Shown: positions 7,449 through 15,871 of the stretch, piece after piece
Layout of the letters: each line of letters starts with the position of its first letter
Numbering within the stretch: position 1 is the stretch's first letter
From: Deltaproteobacteria bacterium
GTDB taxonomy: Bacteria > Desulfobacterota > BSN033 > UBA1163
Length of the DNA: 37,647 nucleotides
NCBI GenBank assembly: GCA_020059605.1
Contig: JAGVBT010000165.1
Coordinates: 1-37,647, forward strand
Reading direction: 5' to 3'
Position numbers and translations under genes: made by a program
Notes under the pieces: model-generated
Databases searched by the model: none
What the model was told of the DNA's origin: nothing
What the model saw: the letters and a program-made list of their open reading frames with translations, nothing else

Positions 7449-7803
7449 GCTTCGAGAAATGTCTCTTTTGCGAAAAAAAGCGCATGCGACAATGCTGAAG
7501 AAAAAATCAAAAGTGTATGAGGCGTTCCTTAAGATGGAAGAAGCCGCCTATCGTGAAGGAGAGCTTGGAAGCAGGGTTAAAGAACTGATCGCGGTTGGAA
7601 TATCCGTCGTCATTAACTGCGAGTCGTGTATGCAATGGCATATTGAGCAGGCAGCCGGAAAAGGAGCGGCAGAAAAAGAAATTATGGAGGCCATCGAAGT
7701 TGGAATAGAAATGGGCGGAGGGCCGGCGACGGCCCATGCACGTTTCGCTCTGGAGGTCCTGGAATCCGTTGATTTCAAGAGCGAAGGGGAAAAACGGCCC
7801 TAA
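7435..7803 (+). CDS. Carboxymuconolactone decarboxylase / AhpD-like protein
   Basis: The 122-residue all-helical protein has the AhpD-type signature CESCMQWHIEQAAGKG (about residues 62-77), with the CxxC pair and the following His. In AhpD this site does thiol-disulfide chemistry and supports peroxiredoxins; members without that partner have unknown roles. The rest, including EIMEAIEVGIEMGGGPATAH, fits the family and the length is normal. The start overlaps the end of the AlkD-like remnant. A GGCGTTATG-ended sequence follows the stop (see findings). Confidence 0.9.
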   Translation: MKKDKLREMSLLRKKAHATMLKKKSKVYEAFLKMEEAAYREGELGSRVKELIAVGISVVINCESCMQWHIEQAAGKGAAEKEIMEAIEVGIEMGGGPATAHARFALEVLESVDFKSEGEKRP

Positions 7804-8055
7804 CAAACCGGCGGAATGGAAAAAGACTTTCCGGGATTCCACACCCCAACTCCGGCGTTATGTTTGTAAGAGAGGGATGTACATTGGAAGCCTCGTCTCG
7901 CCAGTCGTCGCCCGGTTAGCAAAATCCAAGGTGGGATTGTAGCAATTTTATTTCCCCCGGATGGAGAGTAGAAGAGGTTCTAATGGGTTTACTTCTACCG
8001 AGGGAGGGTGGATGACTTCCAATTACCGCCAATTTCAATCGTTGGATGGGGTAAG

Positions 8056-8397
8056 ATGATAGAAAATATATTCAACCTTTCGGACAATATTCGCTACGTG
8101 GCCATTTATAAAAATGGGCAGCTCGAATCGAAGGTGAGACCCAATATCGCAGGCGCGAGCAGTTCGGAAAGCGACCGCTACGAGGAGTTACTGGTCAATC
8201 CCACCTTGCTTAAGTTGGCCTCCCAGCGGGGAAACATCGATTGCGGCGGTCTTGATTATATTCTGGTGCGGTACGGAAACTTTTTCCAGTTTATACTTCC
8301 GCAGAGTTGGGGGCATGTGTCGATATGCATTGAACCCGGCGCCGACCCGATTCAAATTGGCACTCGAGTGAAGTCTTTAATTGACGGCGTGTCATGA
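8056..8397 (+). CDS. Hypothetical protein, possibly roadblock-like
   Basis: The 113-residue product beginning MIENIFNLSDNIRYVAIYKN is not a family I can name surely. The order of strands (IRYVAIYKNGQLES, YILVRYGNFFQFILP, GHVSICIEPGADP) recalls the small alpha/beta roadblock/LC7 or DUF6659-type proteins. No catalytic motif, signal or membrane segment is visible. A GTG at 8008 in the same frame would add 16 residues; ATG 8056 is preferred for the GGATGGGG about 4 bp upstream. The 204-bp gap before it contains no gene. Confidence 0.6.
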   Translation: MIENIFNLSDNIRYVAIYKNGQLESKVRPNIAGASSSESDRYEELLVNPTLLKLASQRGNIDCGGLDYILVRYGNFFQFILPQSWGHVSICIEPGADPIQIGTRVKSLIDGVS

Positions 8398-8453
8398 TGT
8401 GGTATTATTTTTTTAGCGGATGGTTTACTGTGTGCGCTGGCCTTTAGGAGGAA

Positions 8454-8950
8454 ATGAAAACCAAGTATAAACATACCAACATCGTAGATGCAGACTGGCG
8501 GCGGCTGGCCAGATTTTATCAGAAAGTTTTTGCGTGCGAGCCAGTGCCGCCGGAGCGCGACCTTCAAGGAGAAGGGCTGGAAAAAAGGACCAGTGGGCAG
8601 GGCGCACACATCATCGGCGCCCATCTGCGGCTTCCCGGCTATGACGAAAAAGGCCCGACACTGGAAATCTACCAGTATTCCCAAAACGAGCCAAGATCAC
8701 AGGTTGCTGCCAATCGTGAAGGCATTATGTACATCGCTTTCGAGGTGGACGATGTCGAACAAACCCTGGCCGAGGTTCTCCGTCACGGCGGAACCCGGTT
8801 CGGGGAAATTGCCTGCGCTGAGGTAAAGGCGTCGGCCCTTTGACCTTCGTTTATTGCGCCGACCCGGAAGGCAACCTGATTGAATTACAATCGTGGCTCC
8901 GCCCGACAGGGCGCTTCCTGGCCAGCGGGAGAGGGAAAGCGGAGGTTTAA
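8454..8950 (+). pseudogene. VOC-family protein, frameshifted duplicate
   Basis: The first 129 codons closely match the VOC gene at 5675, from KHTNIVDADWRRLARFYQKV to FEVDDVEQTLAEVLRHGG. At about 8827 one base is missing relative to the first copy (GTAAAGGC against GTGAGGGGC), so this frame stops at 8843. The lost part continues in the next frame as FVYCADPEGNLIELQSW and runs to a TAA at 8948, directly before the next start codon. This is a frameshifted gene, or a sequencing indel. GGAGG lies just before the start. The substrate is unknown. Confidence 0.87.
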
Positions 8951-9430
8951 ATGAACCATAAGAGAACTGTCAAGAAACATACCATACGATTGGAAGGTAA
9001 TCCGGAGATCATTTTTCCTTTGCTCTGCCCGGTGCGGGAATATGAATGGATCGAGCCGTGGAAATGCGACATGATCTATAGCGATTCGGGGTTTGCGGAA
9101 CTGGACTGCATCTTCCAGACGGATTTTGCCCTCGACGGACCCAGGGACACATGGGTTTTGTGCCGCCATGAGAAACCCAAGCTCCTGGAATTCGTCCGCG
9201 TTAACGGGATTCGAACAATACGGTATACGATTACTCTCTGGCAAATCGGGAGAGGAAAGACGGAATCGGAGTGGCAGCAGATCATTACCGGCCTAAACGA
9301 AGAGGGAGACCACCTTGTGGAAGGACTGTCCGATGAAGACTTTAAACATCGGATGGAGATGCTGCAAAGAATGTTAAATCATTATTTAACTACGGGCAAA
9401 ATGCTCAAATTCACGGGAATTAACAAGTAG
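8951..9430 (+). CDS. SRPBCC (START/Bet v1-like) protein
   Basis: The 159-residue protein has the pattern of small ligand-binding SRPBCC proteins: an N-terminal strand and helix with IRLEGNPEIIFPLLCPVREY, then DCIFQTDFALDGPRDTWVLC, a WQIGRGKTESEWQQII strand pair, and a long C-terminal helix (DEDFKHRMEMLQRMLNHYL). The start abuts the end of the frameshifted VOC gene. No catalytic residues can be assigned; the fold binds hydrophobic ligands in other members. The assignment rests on overall pattern and length. Confidence 0.72.
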   Translation: MNHKRTVKKHTIRLEGNPEIIFPLLCPVREYEWIEPWKCDMIYSDSGFAELDCIFQTDFALDGPRDTWVLCRHEKPKLLEFVRVNGIRTIRYTITLWQIGRGKTESEWQQIITGLNEEGDHLVEGLSDEDFKHRMEMLQRMLNHYLTTGKMLKFTGINK

Positions 9431-9547
9431 GTTCAATGCGGACGGTACCGGATAGCCGATTAACCTGGCTCCCGGAGTGCATCTGTGAGGCACCAAATGC
9501 ATAAATCAGAATTTTGGCAAACAAGGTTCTGCCTTTTAAGGTGAAAC

Positions 9548-10111
9548 ATGTGGAACTATCGAATTGTACGGAAAAAGAACATTTACATTGATCCTACAGA
9601 CAAAAAGGAAAGGGTGGATTACACGTACGCTATACACGAGGCATTCTACGACAATAACGGACGTGTCGGAACCATCACCCAAGATCCCGTTGAGCCGTTT
9701 GGAGAGAATATAGAAGACCTACGGCATTCATGGGTTATGATGGCAGAAGCATTCGGCAAGCCCATCCTTGACTATGACTACATTCCTGAGCCAGGCTACG
9801 AAAGAAAAACTGATCCCATCGGGTCTATCATTGATGCAAGGCTCAATGAAATGGAAGCCGGTAAGATGAAGGGAATTCCATGGGAACAGGTAAAGAAAAA
9901 GTTAGAGGAAAAGTGGGGTCCCTTTGACGAAGAGGGATATAGAAAGCATGGAGAAGAGGAGAGGATAAAGAAGGAGTCAATTCATAGTGAATCCTTTGTT
10001 GGCACACCGACACTGGAGAAACTCATTGAGAAAATATATTCCGATTATCGTGAATACGCTCAACGAGATAGGTCTGAAAATCCTTGGAAATACTCCGTAA
10101 AAAAATCCTAA
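9548..10111 (+). CDS. Conserved hypothetical protein (MWNYRIVR type)
   Basis: The 187-residue product begins MWNYRIVRKKNIYIDPTDKK and has YAIHEAFYDNNGRVGTITQD and PVEPFGENIEDLRHSWVMM. I recall similar short hypothetical proteins, usually about 80-100 residues, with no known function. The C-terminal half (about 95-187) is highly charged and probably helical (IPWEQVKKKLEEKWGPFDEE), extending beyond the usual core. No signal peptide or membrane segment is seen. AAGGTGAAAC lies just before the ATG. The next gene starts 15 bp after the stop, or overlaps if its TTG 10084 start is used. Confidence 0.8.
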   Translation: MWNYRIVRKKNIYIDPTDKKERVDYTYAIHEAFYDNNGRVGTITQDPVEPFGENIEDLRHSWVMMAEAFGKPILDYDYIPEPGYERKTDPIGSIIDARLNEMEAGKMKGIPWEQVKKKLEEKWGPFDEEGYRKHGEEERIKKESIHSESFVGTPTLEKLIEKIYSDYREYAQRDRSENPWKYSVKKS

Positions 10112-10125
10112 CGAAGGGCTGCAAG

Positions 10126-10734
10126 GTGGTGGGGATCGACCTGGCAGGCAGCCCGAAGCGTAACACGGGTATTTGCACGCTAGAAGGGGATACCATCACT
10201 TCGTGTGCTATCGTCCATACGGATCGGGAGATTATCGACCACGTCGAGGAAGTAGAACCGTCTTTGATCGCTGTGGATGCACCGATCAACCTGCCGCCCG
10301 GGCGCAAATCAATCGATGATAGAAACGGGGAACATTTTCGCCCGTGCGACCGTGAATTACTGAAACGGGGTATCCGTTTTTTCCCGATTACGCTTGGCCC
10401 AATGAGACTGCTTACGAAGCGAGGCATCCGGTTGAAAAAGATTTTCTCAAGATGCGGATACAGGGTGGTCGAGGTTTATCCCGGCGCCGCGCAAGACATA
10501 TGGAATACCGGACGGAAGCAGGATGGGCTGCAGGGGTTACGTAAAGGACTGCAGAAGCTTGGGGTCAAAGGATTGGAAAAGAGAATGAACGGAGATGAAC
10601 TGGACGCGGTCACCGCAGCTATCGTGGGGCAGTTGTTTTTGAGCGGGAATGCAGAAATCCTCGGCAATTTCAGAGGCGGCGCCATCGTCATCCCTTGGGC
10701 TCAAGAGACAGCTACCGCTAACCGATCCCATTAG
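10126..10734 (+). CDS. DUF429 family predicted nuclease
   Basis: The product of about 203 residues begins VVGIDLAGSPKRNTGICTLE, the RNase H-like first strand with Asp that opens DUF429 proteins, and continues with LIAVDAPINLPPG and RVVEVYPGAAQDIW. A late acidic motif, GDELDAVTAAIVGQLFL, supplies the remaining Asp/Glu ligands. The fold predicts metal-dependent nuclease activity, but no substrate is established. The GTG start at 10126 is chosen because family members begin right before VVGID and GAAGG lies 8 bp upstream; a TTG at 10084 in frame would overlap the preceding gene. Confidence 0.85.
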   Translation: MVGIDLAGSPKRNTGICTLEGDTITSCAIVHTDREIIDHVEEVEPSLIAVDAPINLPPGRKSIDDRNGEHFRPCDRELLKRGIRFFPITLGPMRLLTKRGIRLKKIFSRCGYRVVEVYPGAAQDIWNTGRKQDGLQGLRKGLQKLGVKGLEKRMNGDELDAVTAAIVGQLFLSGNAEILGNFRGGAIVIPWAQETATANRSH

Positions 10735-10753
10735 GGTGCAAAGGGGAGATGTA

Positions 10754-11404
10754 ATGGTCAAAGCGCTCATGCTTGTAATGCTTTGTTTGCTGGCCGGCCA
10801 TATCAATTTCCTTCATCCTCTGGGGGCTTTTCCGGATGCGCCGGAGTCTCAGCGCGATTCATCCGTGTTGTTCAAGTCTGTCGATTCTTACGAGCATGCT
10901 TTAAAGGTCTGGAAAACCCCGGAAGACGTAATTTCATGGCTTGCCGTCCATTTCTCGTACGATACGGCCCGGGCGATAGAGCTTTCTGAGACTCAAAGAA
11001 TTAAGAAGGGCGCTTTCCCGATTTACACTCCGGCACAATTTTTCGACCTGAAGGCCGGTGTTTGCGTGGATCTGGCGCGCTTTGGCGTTGAGACGCTCAA
11101 ACGCATCGATCCGCAGAGCCACCCGAAGTATCTGATGATCGAGTTCGATCCGGTTCAAATCGCCGGTAACACGATGCGATTGCATTGGCTGGCGAGCTTC
11201 AAGCGGAATAGCAAGACCTACTTTTTCGCTGACTCGAAACGTCCTGGCCATATCACCGGCCCTTACAACGAGACACAAGAATTTATCGACGACTATGAAC
11301 AGTACAGGGGGCGGAAGATTGTAGCTTTTCGGGAAACGGAGTCGTACCAAAGGCAGCGGCGGGCTCAAGCACGAAAAACGCCAGCATCAAATAAGAAACC
11401 CTGA
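10754..11404 (+). CDS. Secreted transglutaminase-like protein
   Basis: The 216-residue product has a signal peptide (MVKALMLVMLCLLAGHINF, then a possible cleavage after LGA). A Cys-His-Asp order fits the transglutaminase-like superfamily: Cys in KAGVCVDLARFGVETL (about residue 106), His in RLHWLASFKRN (about 147) and Asp in YFFADSKRPG (about 161). Such proteins act as cysteine proteases, amidases or inactive relatives in the envelope. The ATG follows AAGGGGAG. The tail is basic and Gln/Arg-rich. The exact subfamily is not recognised. Confidence 0.7.
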   Translation: MVKALMLVMLCLLAGHINFLHPLGAFPDAPESQRDSSVLFKSVDSYEHALKVWKTPEDVISWLAVHFSYDTARAIELSETQRIKKGAFPIYTPAQFFDLKAGVCVDLARFGVETLKRIDPQSHPKYLMIEFDPVQIAGNTMRLHWLASFKRNSKTYFFADSKRPGHITGPYNETQEFIDDYEQYRGRKIVAFRETESYQRQRRAQARKTPASNKKP

Positions 11405-11410
11405 CAGAAA

Positions 11411-12484
11411 TTATTTTGTTAAGTCAGCAACGGTTTCGGAATTGAGTCTGATCACGACCGCCCTCACAAGCTCGACCGTATGGTCGTAGTCCTCCCGGTG
11501 AATGATCCCTGCATGGCTGTGGATATGGCGCGTTGGAACGGCCACCACCAGGTTCGGAACGCCCTGGCGGTGAAGATGAATGGCGCCCGAGTCGGTCCCG
11601 CCCCGGTCCAGGGAGTCAAACTGGTAAGGAATACCCAGCTCCTCGGCTGTTTCAACGAAGAGGTCCCGGAGCCTGAGATTTGGAATCATGCTCCCATCAC
11701 GAATCACAATGACCGGACCTTTGCCGAGTTTTCCCTGGGCATCGTCTTTCTTCACATCGGGAACATCGCCCGCAACGCCCACTTCCATGGTAAGACCCAC
11801 ATCAGGCTCAACCACCCATGAACTTGTCCGGGCTCCCCGAAGGCCCACTTCTTCCTGAACCGTGCCCACGCCATAAACCGTATTGGGGTGTTTTTCATTC
11901 ACCAATCTCTTGATCACATCGATAAAGAGGCCGCATCCAACCCGGTCGTCAAAGCCTTTGGCAATATAGGTTTTTCCCGTTGCCGAGATCGTAAAGGGAA
12001 AAACAGGAATCGCAGGGTCTCCCGGCCGGACCCCAAGCTCCCTCACTTCCTCTCAGGAAGTGGCCCCCACGTCAATATACATATCTTTTGGTTCAAGAAT
12101 CTTTTTCCGTTCCTCATCCGAGAGAACGTGGGGAGGCTTAGACCCAATCAGCCCCGGAACATCTCCTTTCTTCGTCTTAATCACAACCCGTTGAGCCAGC
12201 ATCACATGTCCCCACCAGCCTCCCAGTGTGCTGAACTTGATGAATCCCTCATCGGTAATGTATTTCACGAGGAAACCGATCTCATCCATATGGCCTGCCA
12301 GCATGATCCTGGGTGTTTCAGCCAAGCCTTTTTTTCGGCAGACAATGCTTCCCAGTCGATCCTGTTCGATGACGGTGAAATCTTGGAGATGTCTCCGGAT
12401 AATCTCACGGACCTCCTGCTCATAGCCCGAAACACCGTGGGCTTCCGTGAGCTCACGCAGCAGTTCAATGGTTTGATCTGGCAT
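11411..12484 (-). pseudogene. M42 family metallopeptidase interrupted by an in-frame TGA
   Basis: M42 enzymes are cobalt/zinc aminopeptidases forming cytosolic dodecamers. The full 357-codon frame has AGHMDEIGFLV (metal His), KGFDDRVGCG (bridging Asp), QEEVGLRGA (catalytic and metal Glu pair) and VPTRHIHSHAGI (last His). Codon 144 at 12053-12055 is TGA, between DVGATS and EEVRELGVRPGDP; relatives usually have a charged residue such as Arg here, so a CGA-to-TGA change fits. Everything else is intact and in frame. It lies 56 bp downstream of the DUF362 gene on the same strand. Confidence 0.87.
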
Positions 12485-12540
12485 AAAGGGAATCTCCTTT
12501 CCTGGATAAAAATGTTTTTGGCCGTCTTCGAAGGATTTCG

Positions 12541-13536
12541 CTACCCTTTCTTTAAAATCTCAGCGACCCGGTCTCGATAACCCCGGCTCGTTTCATTTCC
12601 GGGGATGAGATCGATCTCCGATGGAGAGGCAGCCCCCAATCCGAGCTCCACCGCCTTGGCAATCTGTTCCTGTTCAAAGATTTTTGGCTTCATGATCGAG
12701 TCGTTGCTTCCGAGAAGCTTCAGGATGGCCACGCCAACGGCGTCGATCGCAACACGATCAGCCGAAGCAAGAAAAACATCTCCCCTGGCCCGCTTCCCTG
12801 TCATGGGCCCCCCGTCTACGAAGGCATCGATTCCATCGAGAACGATCAGGTCAGGCTTAAAAGGTTCATTAATCTCGGCGATCATCTTCCGCTGGTGAGG
12901 GGAGCGGTGGAGTTCCTGCATATAGGTGAATCCGTGCCGTGTCGTAGGAACAACCCCGACATGGAGCTTGAGGGAAAGAGTAAAAATCCCCCCGTACTGG
13001 TGAGTTTTCAGGCAGCAGGTGGAGACGAGACATTCGGTTTCCAGAACGGGCCGTGCAATCCGAAAACCATTTGTCCAGTGACTCTTTTTGGGTCTAAACA
13101 GAACCCAGTCCTTTTCTTTCAGATGGTCGAAGTCGATCACCTCAACATTCAATTTTTTTAGAAAGGGCAAAATTCCTTTTTCTTCCATGACCTCCCGGGT
13201 GAGAGGATAGCTTCTCTCTCCAAGGCTGATCGATTTGGCGCCCATGATCCAGAGCTCTTCGACGAGGGCAACCAAAGTGTCGTTATGAGTGGACCCCGGC
13301 GTGATGTCTGCAGTATTGAAATTGGGTTTAACGAGGACGTTCTTGCCTTTCACAGGATTGGTGACGAGCGCCTTCATGGATGCCCTCACTCCTTCCCTTC
13401 GATCTTCGGTTTTAAACAGGGTCACCCGGCTCCCTTTGTCCATCGCCATCGCACGTCCTCCCTCCGTCCCTAATAGCAGTCCCCCCGCAAACATGCCGGA
13501 AAGTTTTAAGAAATCTCTTCGATCAAACGCTTTCAT
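12541..13536 (-). CDS. DUF362 domain protein with Tat signal
   Basis: The 331-residue protein starts MKAFDRRDFLKLSGMFAGGL, a twin-arginine signal (RRDFLK), so it is exported folded and probably carries a cofactor. The DUF362 body includes KNVLVKPNFNTADITPGSTH, ECLVSTCCLKTHQYGGIF, PDLIVLDGIDAFVDGGPMTG and ADRVAIDAVGVAILK. DUF362 proteins often accompany iron-sulfur proteins, but no ferredoxin domain is present here and the function is unknown. GGCGGAGGAAG lies just before the start. The M42 gene follows on the same strand. Confidence 0.9.
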   Translation of the reverse strand: MKAFDRRDFLKLSGMFAGGLLLGTEGGRAMAMDKGSRVTLFKTEDRREGVRASMKALVTNPVKGKNVLVKPNFNTADITPGSTHNDTLVALVEELWIMGAKSISLGERSYPLTREVMEEKGILPFLKKLNVEVIDFDHLKEKDWVLFRPKKSHWTNGFRIARPVLETECLVSTCCLKTHQYGGIFTLSLKLHVGVVPTTRHGFTYMQELHRSPHQRKMIAEINEPFKPDLIVLDGIDAFVDGGPMTGKRARGDVFLASADRVAIDAVGVAILKLLGSNDSIMKPKIFEQEQIAKAVELGLGAASPSEIDLIPGNETSRGYRDRVAEILKKG

Positions 13537-13609
13537 CCGTCTTCCTCCGCCTTTTCTATAATCATGAACCCGTAAGGACGGAGTGTCAAGTCGGGATTTC
13601 TATTGGCCC

Positions 13610-13637
13610 TTGACTGTAGGCTTAAAAATGCTACGAT
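13610..13637 (+). promoter_or_regulatory. Candidate promoter of the radical SAM gene
   Basis: TTGACT (13610-13615) and TACGAT (13632-13637) with a 16-bp spacer read rightward. A transcript starting near 13644 would place the ATG at 13628 outside the mRNA. This agrees with a non-AUG start at about 13665. Confidence 0.35.
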
Positions 13638-13664
13638 TTAGAAAAATTAAGACGGGGGATTTTT

Positions 13665-14993
13665 CTGACGACATTCGAGAAACATACTCCCCATATCCTC
13701 CTGGTCAATCCCTGGATTACCGATTTTTCAGCCTTCAATTTCTGGATCAAACCCCTCGGCCTTCTTCGTATCGCCGGCCTTTTGAGGCAAAGCGGTTTCC
13801 GGGTCACTTTGATGGACTGTCTCGATTGTTACAGCAAAACCAAGAAATATGGGGATGGTAACTTTTTCAAAACCAGGATAGAAAAGCCCGCTCCGCTCAA
13901 GTTGATTCCAAGACATTACGGCCGGTATGGAATGCCCGAAGAAATCCTGTTGAAAAGGTTGTTATTGCTTGAAGAAAAACCGGACCTCATCGGCATCACT
14001 TCGGGAATGACCTACTGGTACCCTGGGGTATTTAAACTTATTGAAATCACAAAGAATATCTTTAAAGAGATACCGGTTCTTCTTGGTGGAATTTATGCTA
14101 CCCTCTGTCATGACCATGCCCAAAAGCGCTCCGGGGCGGATATTGTGTTCAAATATGGAAATGAACGGGAAGCCTTGAAACTCATTTCAAATTTAACTCA
14201 TACGGAATTCCGCAATCCGAATTCCGCATTCTGCAATATAAGTTATCCTGCTTTCGATCTCTATCCCCATTTAGATTATGTCTGTATTGCCACCTCAAGG
14301 GGGTGCCCATTCAGATGCACTTATTGTGCGTCATATTTATTAACAGATGGATTCCATAGAAGAGATCCTGTCGGCGTCGCAGATGAAATCGAATACTGGA
14401 CCACTCAATTTCAGGTCAATAACATTGCTTTCTATGACGATGCCCTTCTGATCGAGCCTACAACACATTTCATTCCGATGATAAAGGAAGTCATCAAAAG
14501 GGGTGTCCAATGCCATTTCCACGCCCCCAATGCCCTCCATATCAGGGGCATCGATGGGGAGGTTGCGGATTTTCTTTTTCGATGCGGCTTTAAGACGATT
14601 CGTCTTGGTTTTGAGACATCCATTGAAAAAAACCAGATTGAAACCGGCGGGAAGGTCATCAACGAAGAGTTGCAAAGGGCGATCCGGTATCTCAAGAGGG
14701 CAGGGTACCCAGGTGAAGAGATCGGGGCCTATATCATGGCCGGATTGCCCGGGCAAAGGGTAGGGGAGGTGGAGGAGAGCATCGCATTTGTAAGAGAAGC
14801 AGGCGCAAAACCGATTCTCGTCGAATATTCACCCATTCCTCATACACCCTTGTTTGAAGAGGCGAAGAAGGTCTCCCCGTTCGATCTTGAAAATGAACCG
14901 CTGTTCCATGACAACACGGTTTTCCCCTGCCAGTGGGACGGGTTTACTCTAAACGATTTGAGGAAGTTAAAGGAAGATTTACGCAGGAGATGA
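13665..14993 (+). CDS. B12-binding domain radical SAM protein
   Basis: The C-terminal half has the radical SAM cluster motif CPFRCTYC (C-x3-C-x2-C) and the barrel features NIAFYDDALL and YIMAGLPGQRVGEVEESI. The N-terminal half is a cobalamin-binding-like Rossmann domain: PHILLVNPWITDFSAFNFWI upstream of the first conventional start (TTG 13782), then GITSGMTYWYPG and PVLLGGIYATLCHDHAQK. Because conserved sequence extends upstream to about 13692 without any ATG, GTG or TTG, the start is put at CTG 13665, just after GGGGG; ATT 13659 is possible. The target substrate is unknown. An MBL-fold remnant follows 4 bp after the stop. Confidence 0.85.
   Translation: MTTFEKHTPHILLVNPWITDFSAFNFWIKPLGLLRIAGLLRQSGFRVTLMDCLDCYSKTKKYGDGNFFKTRIEKPAPLKLIPRHYGRYGMPEEILLKRLLLLEEKPDLIGITSGMTYWYPGVFKLIEITKNIFKEIPVLLGGIYATLCHDHAQKRSGADIVFKYGNEREALKLISNLTHTEFRNPNSAFCNISYPAFDLYPHLDYVCIATSRGCPFRCTYCASYLLTDGFHRRDPVGVADEIEYWTTQFQVNNIAFYDDALLIEPTTHFIPMIKEVIKRGVQCHFHAPNALHIRGIDGEVADFLFRCGFKTIRLGFETSIEKNQIETGGKVINEELQRAIRYLKRAGYPGEEIGAYIMAGLPGQRVGEVEESIAFVREAGAKPILVEYSPIPHTPLFEEAKKVSPFDLENEPLFHDNTVFPCQWDGFTLNDLRKLKEDLRRR
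14203..14236. repeat. Short repeat-like insertion inside the radical SAM gene
   Basis: CGGAATTCCG (14203-14212) is a perfect palindrome, followed by related CCGAATTCCGCA and CCGCATTCTGCAA units. They encode EFRNPNSAFCN at the linker between the two domains. Similar sequence, AAATCCGCATTGCGAAAT, lies at 4569-4586. This looks like an intergenic repeat family captured in frame. Confidence 0.4.
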
Positions 14994-14997
14994 AAAA

Positions 14998-15293
14998 ATG
15001 AAAACAGTTGAGATTATCAAAAACATTTACGGGGTAGGGGGGCCGGACATACGCCTGGCTCCATCTGCGTCTATTTAGAGGGGGATGGCAAAAGGGTGCT
15101 CTTTGCTCAGGATCTTCACGGTCCTCTCCTTGAAGAATTCGGCTCCAATCTCCAAGATTGGGACCATTCAACAAAGAAATTACTCGATCTCGATGCCGAC
15201 ATTCTCTGCGAAGGCCACTTCGGAATTTACAAAACAAGGAAGGACGTGAAAAATTACATCCTTTCCTACCGCCGCCAATATGATGTTGAATAA
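14998..15293 (+). pseudogene. Metallo-beta-lactamase-fold hydrolase remnant (internal deletion and frameshift)
   Basis: The start frame gives MKTVEIIKNIYGVGGPDI, a normal MBL-fold N-terminus, then hits TAG. One frame over, TPGSICVYLEGDGKRVLFAQ and LDADILCEGHFGIYKT match the second half of such proteins, where TPGS belongs to the HTPGHTPGS motif. The middle, including the HxHxDH metal site, is missing: about 18 N-terminal residues are joined to about 80 C-terminal ones, so the gene is dead. It lies 4 bp after the radical SAM gene, implying a former operon. Confidence 0.77.
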
Positions 15294-15512
15294 CCCAACC
15301 CCATTGCAAACGTTCCCCTTTTGCAAATGGGAAGGTGTGAAAAAATTGCATTTCCAGAATGGCCTTCGTTCCGGCCCGCATGGGTGGGGGGATTGGAGAA
15401 GCTTTAGGGCGGAACATCTAATATTAAACTATATTGTCTAAATCTGGATAATAGCTCTGTATTACCGAAAACGAAGGTTACCCATAACATCTAATGACCC
15501 GCGTTCTAAAGC

Positions 15513-15782
15513 TTGGACAAGACACTCATCCATGTGGGCCGAGGCACAGGGTACCAATTTTTTTACAGCTTCTGGGGATTAAGGGGTATGCAAAATATGT
15601 TCTTGACAGTGGACACGGATAAGGCCCTTGAGATTTTAAAAAGGGTTAACGGAATCACATCTCGTGATGCTGTCCATTCTGCCACCATGATCCATAACGG
15701 AATAAAAGAGATCATCTCCACTGATCCTCACTTCGAACTCATTCAAGAAATCAAAAGAATCGACCCGATAAAACTCAGTTGA
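15513..15782 (+). pseudogene. PIN-domain (VapC-like) toxin remnant
   Basis: The 89-codon frame ends like PIN nucleases: ITSRDAVHSATMIHNGIKEI followed by ISTDPHFELIQEIKRIDPIKL. The SRDAVHSATM stretch holds a conserved Asp and the STDPHF stretch another. The N-terminal part (MDKTLIHVGRGTGYQFFYSF) does not look like a PIN start, and the first catalytic Asp and the middle Glu region are missing, so this is probably a truncated VapC-like gene. No VapB partner is visible. The 219 bp before it hold no gene I can identify. Confidence 0.6.
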
Positions 15783-15871
15783 GGCAATCGTTATGCACTG
15801 CCGAGAGTTGTTTGCGAGATCAATTTGAATTTAGTACCATCACTTGAATTCCGATCTCTTCCCCTGCCATT

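Noticed and set aside
9431..9547. Possible attC site between the SRPBCC gene and the next gene
   Set aside because: No GTTRRRY-like end or paired AAC was found, so this junction does not support the cassette idea.
13583..13861. 92-codon frame with an ATG at 13628, as the start of the radical SAM gene
   Set aside because: It is out of frame with the conserved B12-binding sequence and lies before the likely transcription start. The conserved residues appear one frame over.
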